Assembly: GCF_024256385.1 (NCBI RefSeq)
Contig: NZ_JAMLFW010000001.1
Location: 1-64,000, forward strand
Source: Anatilimnocola floriformis
GTDB taxonomy: Bacteria; Planctomycetota; Planctomycetia; Pirellulales; Pirellulaceae
Direction: 5' to 3'
Length of the DNA: 64,000 nt
Shown here: positions 17,248 through 23,993 of the stretch, in pieces
How the letters are laid out: each line of letters opens with the position of its first letter
Numbering within the stretch: the stretch's first letter is position 1
Notes under the pieces: model-generated
The model's database searches: none
What the model saw: only the letters and a program-made list of their open reading frames with translations
Told to the model about the DNA's origin: nothing
Position numbers and translations under genes: made by a program

Positions 17248-19470
17248 ATGAGTGCCGACGTAACCGAGCAACAATCCGACGACGACCGGCAGCGCTCACG
17301 CGACTTGAGCCTGCGGAGCACGCAGCCACCGACGCAAGCCCCCGGCTACGAAGCCCAACGGCTGCTTGGCACCGGCGCGTATGGCGAAGTCTGGGTCGGC
17401 CGCGATCTGAACACCGGCCGGCAAGTGGCCATCAAGTTTTATGCCCACCGCCGGAGCGTCGATTGGTCGCTACTATCGCGCGAGGTCGAGAAACTCGTGT
17501 TCCTCTCGGCCGATCGCTACGTCGTGCAGTTGCTCGACGTCGGCTGGGACGCCGATCCGCCGTACTACGTGATGGAGTACATCGAGAACGGCTCGCTCGA
17601 TGAAATGCTCCGCCGCCAAGGCACACTGTCGATCACCGACGCCGTCGATCTGTGGAAAGATATCTGCCTCGGTCTGGCACATGCGCACGGCAAGGGCGTG
17701 CTGCATTGCGATCTCAAGCCGGCCAATATTTTGCTCGATAGCGACAACCGGCCGCGGCTCGCCGATTTCGGACAATCCCGATTGTCGCATGAGCAGCGCC
17801 CCGCGCTCGGCACGCTGTTTTACATGGCGCCCGAACAGGCCGATCTGCAGGCGGTGCCCGATGTCCGCTGGGACGTCTACGCCCTCGGCTCGATTTTGTA
17901 CTGCCTGCTCATCGGTCTGCCGCCGCATCGCAACGACGATTCGGTCACGCACATCGATACGGCTGGCGACCTGGCCGATCGTCTGGCTCGTTATCGCAAG
18001 CTAATTGTCACGGCGCCGTTGCCCAGCGAGCATCGCCGCGTGAGCGGCATGGACCGCGCGCTGGCCGATATTATCGATCGCTGTCTGGCTCCGCATCCGG
18101 CCGATCGCTTCGCGAACGTGCAAGAAGTGCTCGACGCGCTGAATGCTCGCGAGCAGGCCCGTTCGCGGCGGCCGATGCTCGTCCTCGGTTTTGCCGGGCC
18201 GGTGCTACTGCTCTCGGCGATGCTCTTTTTTGGCTTCCGCGGTTACGAGCAAGCGCTCCGTGAAACGGCCAATGTTGCGCAGCAAGCCGCGGTCGACAAC
18301 AACACCTTCGCAGCGCAACTCGCAGCGGAAAAAGTGACGGTGAAGATCGCCAACTTTTTTGATCTCTGTCGCCAGGAGGCAGGCCGCGCGGAATTGGATG
18401 AATTTCTGAAACCGCTGAAGGATTTGAACTCACTCGCAACGCTCAATCGTTCGCTCTCAACCGACAACGAAATCACCGTGGCGCGAGCGGAGTTTGTCAA
18501 CGATCCACGGCGGGCCGCGCTCAATAGCTATCTCGATCGCCGATTGCAAAAATACAAATCCGCCGCGGCCAAGGATCCGCGAGCGCCGAAGTTCTCGAGC
18601 ATTTTTGTCGTCGATCGTTTCGGCACTCAGCTGGGCGTAGTGTTTGACGAAGACGCGGTGGCGAGCAATATCGGCCGCAATGTGGCGCACCGTTCCTATT
18701 TCAGCGGCATCCCGGAAGTGCCCGAATTTCCACGGGCCACGGTCAACCCGCGGCATATTGAACAGACGCATTTGTCGAATGTGTTTCAAAGCTCTTCAAC
18801 CCGCCGCTGGAAGGTCGCCATCAGTTCGCCGCTGTGGAGTGACAAAGAAGAGTTCATGGGGGTGTTTGTTCTCACCGTGAACCTTAGCGATTTTGAATTG
18901 ATCGGCTCGACGGCCTCTGCCGATCGCTTTCCGGTGCTGGTCGACGGCCGGCATGGAGAGTCGGCAGGAACGATCGTGCATCACCCGCTGTACGAGGAAC
19001 TGCAGGCCACTTCGAGCAAGCTGCCGAAAGAGTTCTTTGAGAAACGCGTCCCCGCCGAAGTGCTCAACGGTTCGAATTTGAAAGACAACGACGGCGGTAA
19101 CTACCAGGATCCACTCGGCGAGCATCCGCTGGGAGCCGACCAATACAATCGCCCCTGGATTGCCGTTGCCGCACCGGTGAAGTTGCCTGATGCTTCGCAA
19201 GCGGAGACGGGCCTAGTGGTGCTGATGCAGGAAGATTACCGCCGTGTGATCGCGCCGGTGCAGCAACTCGGCCGACGATTGCTCCGCGAAGGCTTGATCG
19301 CCCTCGCAGCCGTGATCGCGCTCAGCATCGGCCTGTGGTGGTTCGTGATCCGGCTGTTTCGCGAACCGAAAAAAGAGATTCGCGTGACGGCGCTGAATAC
19401 ATCGCAATCAACGCCTCAGCAGGATGCACCAACCCTGGCCCAAACAATCAAAGCCCGCAAAAAGGGCTGA
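17248..19470 (+). CDS. Receptor Ser/Thr protein kinase with extracytoplasmic Cache-like sensor
   Basis: This 740-residue protein has an N-terminal kinase domain: G-loop GTGAYGEV at 41-48, Lys63 (VAIKF), catalytic Asp155 and DFG at 173-175. The catalytic loop reads HCDLKPAN, with Cys in place of the usual Arg, so it may not need activation-loop phosphorylation. A first membrane helix lies at about 310-330 and a second at about 680-701. The 345 residues between them form an extracytoplasmic domain resembling a double Cache sensor (FVVDRFGTQLGVVFDED...VAHRSYFSG...WKVAISSPLW...GVFVLTVNLSDF). It probably senses a small ligand and signals to the cytoplasm. Its stop is 2 bases from the convergent next gene. 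Confidence 0.9.
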   Translation: MSADVTEQQSDDDRQRSRDLSLRSTQPPTQAPGYEAQRLLGTGAYGEVWVGRDLNTGRQVAIKFYAHRRSVDWSLLSREVEKLVFLSADRYVVQLLDVGWDADPPYYVMEYIENGSLDEMLRRQGTLSITDAVDLWKDICLGLAHAHGKGVLHCDLKPANILLDSDNRPRLADFGQSRLSHEQRPALGTLFYMAPEQADLQAVPDVRWDVYALGSILYCLLIGLPPHRNDDSVTHIDTAGDLADRLARYRKLIVTAPLPSEHRRVSGMDRALADIIDRCLAPHPADRFANVQEVLDALNAREQARSRRPMLVLGFAGPVLLLSAMLFFGFRGYEQALRETANVAQQAAVDNNTFAAQLAAEKVTVKIANFFDLCRQEAGRAELDEFLKPLKDLNSLATLNRSLSTDNEITVARAEFVNDPRRAALNSYLDRRLQKYKSAAAKDPRAPKFSSIFVVDRFGTQLGVVFDEDAVASNIGRNVAHRSYFSGIPEVPEFPRATVNPRHIEQTHLSNVFQSSSTRRWKVAISSPLWSDKEEFMGVFVLTVNLSDFELIGSTASADRFPVLVDGRHGESAGTIVHHPLYEELQATSSKLPKEFFEKRVPAEVLNGSNLKDNDGGNYQDPLGEHPLGADQYNRPWIAVAAPVKLPDASQAETGLVVLMQEDYRRVIAPVQQLGRRLLREGLIALAAVIALSIGLWWFVIRLFREPKKEIRVTALNTSQSTPQQDAPTLAQTIKARKKG

Positions 19471-19472
19471 CC

Positions 19473-20273
19473 TTACGTCTCGTCGATCACCGGATTCGTC
19501 AGCTGGCCGATCTTTTCGATCTCGACGGTGATCTTGTCGCCGTGCTTGAGAAAAACCTTAGGATCGCGGGCCACACCCACGCCGTGCGGCGTGCCGGTCA
19601 TGATCACCGTGCCCGGCAACAGCGTGGTGCTGCCGCTGAGAAACTCGATCAGCGTCGGCACGTCGAAGATCATGTCACTGGTCGACCAATCCTGCATCGT
19701 TTCGCCATTGAGCACCGTCTTGATCTGCAGCGCATTAGGATTCGGGATTTCATCCTTCAGTACCAGCACTGGCCCGAGCGGTCCAAACGTGTCGAAGGTC
19801 TTGCCACGGCACCACTGCGAACCGCCGAAGTCTTTTTGCCAGTCGCGAGCGCTCACGTCGTTGCCGCAGGTGTAACCGAGCACGTAGTCGAGCGCGTCGG
19901 CCTTCGATACGTTCTTGCATTTCTTGCCGATGACGACAGCGAGTTCGCATTCATAATCGACCTGCGTGCTGAGCAACTTCCGCGGCAGAACGATGGGATC
20001 GCCGGGGTTCTGCGCCGCGCCGGGAGATTTCATGAACAGCACCGGAAACTTCGGAATCGGCGCCTTTCCTTCCTCGGCATGCTTACGATAGTTGAGGCCG
20101 ATGCAGAGAAAGGCCCGCGGATCGACCGGCGCCAGCAACTTCGCCACATCGGCCTGCTGATCGGTTACTTTGAAATCGCCGAAGATGCAGCCGTCGATTT
20201 TGAAATCGCCCTTGTCGGTGCGGGCTGCGTGATGCGTGGAACCTTGCGAATCGGCGTAGCGGATAAGTTTCAT
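19473..20273 (-). CDS. Fumarylacetoacetate hydrolase family protein
   Basis: This is a 266-residue enzyme, with ATG 20273 chosen because family members begin MKLIRY. It shows the FAH fold landmarks: IGLNYRKHAEE, then DYECELAVVIGKK with metal-binding Glu residues, then DYVLGYTCGNDVSARDWQ and GPVLV. Close relatives are FAHD1-type acylpyruvases, oxaloacetate decarboxylases and 2-hydroxyhepta-2,4-diene-1,7-dioate isomerases. They act on 1,3-diketo-acids with Mg or Mn. No aromatic-degradation operon surrounds it, so the exact reaction is not set by context. The gene converges with the sensor kinase. Confidence 0.9.
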   Translation of the reverse strand: MKLIRYADSQGSTHHAARTDKGDFKIDGCIFGDFKVTDQQADVAKLLAPVDPRAFLCIGLNYRKHAEEGKAPIPKFPVLFMKSPGAAQNPGDPIVLPRKLLSTQVDYECELAVVIGKKCKNVSKADALDYVLGYTCGNDVSARDWQKDFGGSQWCRGKTFDTFGPLGPVLVLKDEIPNPNALQIKTVLNGETMQDWSTSDMIFDVPTLIEFLSGSTTLLPGTVIMTGTPHGVGVARDPKVFLKHGDKITVEIEKIGQLTNPVIDET

Positions 20274-20417
20274 GGCGGGTGTGCGTGAAGAGTTCGTGTG
20301 TCGGAAGAACACGAATTGTAGCGCACCGCCTCAGGACGGACCATTGGTCCGTCTAGGACTGCTATTGAACGAATTGGGCGAACACCCGCTTCGGCACCAT
20401 CCTAAGAAGAAATATCC

Positions 20418-21593
20418 ATGACCGAGAAAATACCCACAGCCGCGAATCGTCTCGCATCGCTCGATGCCTTTCGCGGCTTCATCATGTTCTTGATGGCGAG
20501 TGCTGGTTTTGGCATTGGTGGTGTGGCGGCGAAGTTGCCCGAGAGCATTTGGGCCACGATCGCGCCGCAGGTCGACCATGTTCCTTGGGTTGGCTGCGTG
20601 CTGTGGGATTTGATTCAACCAGCCTTCATGTTCATGGTGGGCGTGGCCGCGGCCTATTCGACGGCGAACCGGTTGAAGAAAGGGGATTCGCTCGCGCTGG
20701 TGCTGTGGCATGCAGCCGTGCGGTCTGTCGCGCTCGTGCTGCTCGGAGTGCTGCTGGCTTCGAATTCGCGCGAGGACAAGCAAACGGTTTGGCTGTTTAC
20801 GAACGTCCTCGCGCAGATCGGCATTGGTTATTTCTTCGTCGTGTTGCTTTCTTGGACGAATGCGAAAGTGCAGGCCGCTGCGATTGCGGCGATTCTCGTT
20901 GGCTACTGGCTGTTCTTTGCCGTGTGGACGCCCTCGACGTTGCCGACAGGGGCCGACACTAGTTGGATCAAGTCGACGGAATATCTCAGCGGCTTTTTTG
21001 CTCACTGGAATCCGCATACCAATGCGGCCGCCGATTTCGACGTGTGGTTTTTGAATCTCTTTCCGCGCAGTTCGCCGTATGTGCTGACGCGCGGCGGTTA
21101 TCAAACACTGAATTTCGTCCCTTCGCTGGCCACGATGCTCATGGGACTGATGACTGGCGAGATGCTGCGACGCGAAGGTCGACCGGAAGTGAAACTTTGC
21201 ACGCTGCTGATCGCTGGTGCGATTTGCTTGCTCGTCGGTTGGCTGGCAGGTTTGACCGTTTGTCCGCTGGTGAAACGGATTTGGACGCCCAGTTGGACCC
21301 TCTTCAGTGGCGGCTGGGTGCTGCTGATGCTCGCCGCGTTTTATGCGGTGATCGACGTCGGCGGCTGGAAGGCCTGGTCGGTACCATTCACGGTGATCGG
21401 CATGAACTCGATCTTCGTTTACCTCGGCTTTCAGCTCAGCAGCGGCTGGATTCGCGATACGGCTGCAAGGCACTTGGGGCAAGAACTTTATACGGGCGAT
21501 TACGCGACCATGGCCCAGCGGACGACAGTTTTGGTCGTTTTATGGCTGTTGGCGACATGGTTGTATCGGCAACGGGTCTTTTTGCGGCTGTGA
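20418..21593 (+). CDS. HGSNAT/DUF5009-like polytopic membrane acyltransferase
   Basis: This is a 391-residue membrane protein starting at ATG 20418. The first segment, RLASLDAFRGFIMFLMASAGF, is the hallmark opening of the heparan-alpha-glucosaminide N-acetyltransferase / DUF5009 family. About ten membrane helices follow, with a long loop at about 175-225 (WNPHTNAAADFDVWFLNLFPRSSPY). WNPHTNAA is a typical conserved loop that includes a histidine likely to take part in acyl transfer across the membrane. Members acetylate glycans from cytoplasmic acetyl-CoA; the acceptor is unknown. It is followed by a membrane gene and a DJ-1 gene in the same direction. Confidence 0.85.
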   Translation: MTEKIPTAANRLASLDAFRGFIMFLMASAGFGIGGVAAKLPESIWATIAPQVDHVPWVGCVLWDLIQPAFMFMVGVAAAYSTANRLKKGDSLALVLWHAAVRSVALVLLGVLLASNSREDKQTVWLFTNVLAQIGIGYFFVVLLSWTNAKVQAAAIAAILVGYWLFFAVWTPSTLPTGADTSWIKSTEYLSGFFAHWNPHTNAAADFDVWFLNLFPRSSPYVLTRGGYQTLNFVPSLATMLMGLMTGEMLRREGRPEVKLCTLLIAGAICLLVGWLAGLTVCPLVKRIWTPSWTLFSGGWVLLMLAAFYAVIDVGGWKAWSVPFTVIGMNSIFVYLGFQLSSGWIRDTAARHLGQELYTGDYATMAQRTTVLVVLWLLATWLYRQRVFLRL

Positions 21594-21701
21594 GGTGTCC
21601 AGGCCTTACGCCCAGAAATACGGGCGGCTGTAAGAAGTGTCCAGTCCGCCGGTAAGACCAGCAAAGGCCAATACAACTCACCGTCAAAAAGGATCACTGC
21701 C

Positions 21702-22196
21702 ATGACCGCCTACGTCACCACCGTCCTGGTTGCTCACGTCGCTGTTAGCCTGGTCGCTCTCGCCCTGGGATTCGTCGTGACTGCCGGTTTTCTGCGAGGT
21801 CATTCGCTCGACCGCTGGAATGCCTGGTTTCTGGGAACGACCATTGTCACTAGCCTGAGCGGCTACCTGTTTCCCGTCGATCGCGTTCTGCCGTCGCATA
21901 TCCTGGGTGTGATCTCGCTTGTGGTGCTCGCGGTCGCAGTCGACGCTCGCTTTCGTCACTCATTGGCCGGTTGGTGGAGGCCCACGTATGTCGCCTCGGC
22001 GATGGCGGCCTTTTATCTCAACTTCTTCGTCCTCGTGGTGCAGGCCTTCTTGAAAGTCCCCACGCTGCACGCTTTGGCCCCGACGCAAGCTGAGTTGCCG
22101 TTCGCCCTGACGCAGCTTTTGGTCCTCGTGGCCTTTGCAACGGTCGGCACGTTGGCCACACTGCGGTTCCGGCCCACGCAAACAGTTACCGCCTAA
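21702..22196 (+). CDS. Small integral membrane protein, unknown
   Basis: This is a 164-residue protein from ATG 21702, with AGGA about 9 bases upstream. It has four to five membrane helices (for example VAVSLVALALGFVVTAGF, ILGVISLVVLAVAV, AFYLNFFVLVVQAF and LTQLLVLVAFATVGTLATL). No diagnostic motif is visible; in length and helix number it resembles small DUF2306-like membrane proteins. The DJ-1/PfpI gene starts 15 bases after its stop, so the two are probably co-transcribed. Confidence 0.75.
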   Translation: MTAYVTTVLVAHVAVSLVALALGFVVTAGFLRGHSLDRWNAWFLGTTIVTSLSGYLFPVDRVLPSHILGVISLVVLAVAVDARFRHSLAGWWRPTYVASAMAAFYLNFFVLVVQAFLKVPTLHALAPTQAELPFALTQLLVLVAFATVGTLATLRFRPTQTVTA

Positions 22197-22211
22197 TTCA
22201 GAAAGCAAACC

Positions 22212-22739
22212 ATGAGCGATCAGCCTCTCCGCGGGCGAAAGATTCTCACCCTTGTTGGCGACATCTACGAAGACCTCGAGCTCTGGTATCCCAAACTGCG
22301 AATGGTCGAAGCCGGAGCCGAAGTGGTCGTTGCCGGCGAAAAAGCCGGAGTAAAGTACGCCGGCAAGCACAGCTATCCGTGTTCTTCCGATGCCGCCTAC
22401 GCTGATCTCAAAGCGGCGGATTTTGCTGGGCTGATTGTTCCTGGTGGTTTCATGCCGGACAAACTGCGACGTGATCCGGTTCTCTTGCAACTCGTCCGCG
22501 ATTTTGACCAGCAGAAAAAGTTGATCGCCGCGATCTGCCACGGCGGCTGGATTCCGATTTCGGCCGGCGTGTATCGTGGCGTGCAGGTGACGGGCTCGCC
22601 GGGCATCAAGGACGATCTAGTAAACGCCGGCGCGATTTGGAAGGACGCCGCCGTCGTCATCGACCGCCACTTCGTCAGCAGCCGCAAGCCCGATGACCTG
22701 CCGGATTTCTGCCGCGGCTGTCTGCAAGTACTCGGTTAA
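22212..22739 (+). CDS. DJ-1/PfpI family protein
   Basis: This is a 175-residue protein of the DJ-1/PfpI/ThiJ fold. The nucleophile elbow is AAICHGG with Cys109 followed by His110. Glu20 (GDIYEDLE) sits where the conserved acidic partner falls. GLIVPGGFMPDKLRRDP is the usual oxyanion and substrate-site loop. Family members work as proteases, glyoxalases or deglycases, or stress proteins. The residues are those of the PfpI/YhbO branch. It is likely co-transcribed with the membrane protein just upstream and is followed by a long inverted repeat. Confidence 0.9.
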   Translation: MSDQPLRGRKILTLVGDIYEDLELWYPKLRMVEAGAEVVVAGEKAGVKYAGKHSYPCSSDAAYADLKAADFAGLIVPGGFMPDKLRRDPVLLQLVRDFDQQKKLIAAICHGGWIPISAGVYRGVQVTGSPGIKDDLVNAGAIWKDAAVVIDRHFVSSRKPDDLPDFCRGCLQVLG

Positions 22740-22748
22740 GAAATAGGT

Positions 22749-22810
22749 AGCCCGTAGCGTTAGCGAGGGCATCCGCTAGAGGCGATTCTCCCTCGCTAAC
22801 GCTACGGGCT
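22749..22810. repeat. Perfect 21-bp inverted repeat with 20-base loop
   Basis: The arms at 22749-22769 and 22790-22810 (AGCCCGTAGCGTTAGCGAGGG and its complement) pair perfectly. They lie between two plus-strand genes. There is no T-tract, so a mobile REP/MITE-like element seems likelier than an intrinsic terminator, though it could still stop or stabilise transcripts. The right arm ends 17 bases before the next start codon and could affect its translation. Confidence 0.85.
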
Positions 22811-22826
22811 TCCTGGAGGCAAGCAC

Positions 22827-23309
22827 ATGTTCACCGGCCCCGAAATCGTCGCCATCCTCACCGAACTCGGCTTCACGCACGTGATTTGGGTTCCCGACAC
22901 AACGCTGGGACCATGGGAAGAAGCTCTCGAGTCTTCTAAGAAGTTGCAGCTCGTGCGCGTCTGCCGCGAGGGCGAAGCCTGGCCCCTCGCGGCGGGTTTG
23001 CTCCTCGGCGGCAAGATGCCACTCGTCGTGATGCAGACCACCGGCTTGTACGAATCGGGCGATGCGCTGCGTAATGTTCTTTACGATCTGAAGCTACCAG
23101 TCTTTGCGCTCATCGGCGTACGCAACGCGCTCGTGCCGGAATCGACCGATTCGGCGAAGGCGTTTGCCCTTCTGATCGTGAAAGCCTGGCAGCTGAATGA
23201 TGTGTGGATCACTTGCGAAGCAGATAAGCCCAAGTTCGCTGAGCATGTCCGCCAATGCCGCGCCGACAACACTGCCGGCGTGATCATGTTGGCCGAAGGA
23301 GCACCGTAA
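22827..23309 (+). CDS. Thiamine-diphosphate enzyme, N-terminal (Pyr) subunit, sulfopyruvate decarboxylase alpha-like
   Basis: This is a 160-residue protein equal to the pyrimidine-binding domain of ThDP decarboxylases. It reads IVAILTELGFTHVIWVPDTTLGPWEEAL, then VRVCREGEAWPLAAGLLLGG, in which Glu50 is the probable cofactor-activating glutamate. Then come PLVVMQTTGLYESGDALRN and VFALIGVRN. It lacks the second cofactor domain, which is encoded by the next gene one base after its stop. Split enzymes of this form include sulfopyruvate decarboxylase (ComD/ComE) and some phosphonopyruvate decarboxylases. No other coenzyme M or phosphonate gene is adjacent, so the true substrate is open. Confidence 0.85.
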   Translation: MFTGPEIVAILTELGFTHVIWVPDTTLGPWEEALESSKKLQLVRVCREGEAWPLAAGLLLGGKMPLVVMQTTGLYESGDALRNVLYDLKLPVFALIGVRNALVPESTDSAKAFALLIVKAWQLNDVWITCEADKPKFAEHVRQCRADNTAGVIMLAEGAP

Positions 23310-23310
23310 C

Positions 23311-23907
23311 ATGAGTGACGAACAACCCTTGATGCCGGTGGTCGATGCGCTGCAAACCATCATCAACCACCTGTCGGATGACTGGATCGTCGTCACCAAC
23401 CAAGGCTCTGCCCGCACCTGGCCGAAGCTGGTGCAGCGGCCCCTCGATTTGCATTACAACCCATCGACGATGGGAGGCGCCGTGCCGCTCGCGTTGGGTT
23501 TGGCGCTCGCGCAGCCCAAGCGCGAGGTGTTGTGCATCACCGGCGATGGCGCGTTGCTGATGAACTTGGGTTCGCTGGTCACCGTTGGCGCGGCAAATCC
23601 TCCCAACTTGACCGTCGTCGTGCTCGAGAATGGCATTTACGAAGTGACTGGCGGCCAGCAAACGCCGGGGCCTGCAGCGCTAGTCCAGTTCGGCAAGATC
23701 GCCGAGAGCACTGGCTTTGAAACGATTGCCGAGTATCACGAACTCCGCGATTGGCAACGAGAGGCGCGCGGATTCCTGCTGGGGACCACCGGCCCGCGGT
23801 TCGCCTGCCTCGCCGTCGATGTAACACCGCCCGAATATCTGAAACATCCCACGCCACCGGTGGGCCAACAGCTCGCGCGCTTTCGTGCCGCCATCCGCGG
23901 CGATTGA
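23311..23907 (+). CDS. Thiamine-diphosphate enzyme, C-terminal (PP) subunit, sulfopyruvate decarboxylase beta-like
   Basis: This is a 198-residue protein carrying the diphosphate/magnesium-binding domain. The cofactor motif is Gly78-Asp79-Gly80 followed 26 residues later by Asn107 (LENGIY), the usual GDG-x(25-30)-N pattern. STMGGAVPLALGLALAQPKREVLCITGDGA is the common lead-in, seen here as separate conserved stretches. It starts one base after the stop of the partner gene and should form a heteromeric enzyme with it. Likely substrates are 2-oxo acids such as sulfopyruvate or phosphonopyruvate; neither is proved by context. Confidence 0.85.
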   Translation: MSDEQPLMPVVDALQTIINHLSDDWIVVTNQGSARTWPKLVQRPLDLHYNPSTMGGAVPLALGLALAQPKREVLCITGDGALLMNLGSLVTVGAANPPNLTVVVLENGIYEVTGGQQTPGPAALVQFGKIAESTGFETIAEYHELRDWQREARGFLLGTTGPRFACLAVDVTPPEYLKHPTPPVGQQLARFRAAIRGD

Positions 23908-23993
23908 AAGATTGACCCTCTATCCCGACGCGGTGATAATATCACGCGAATTGGTGGGTGCTCACCGATGTGTTCGCGGAGAACGAGGCAGTC

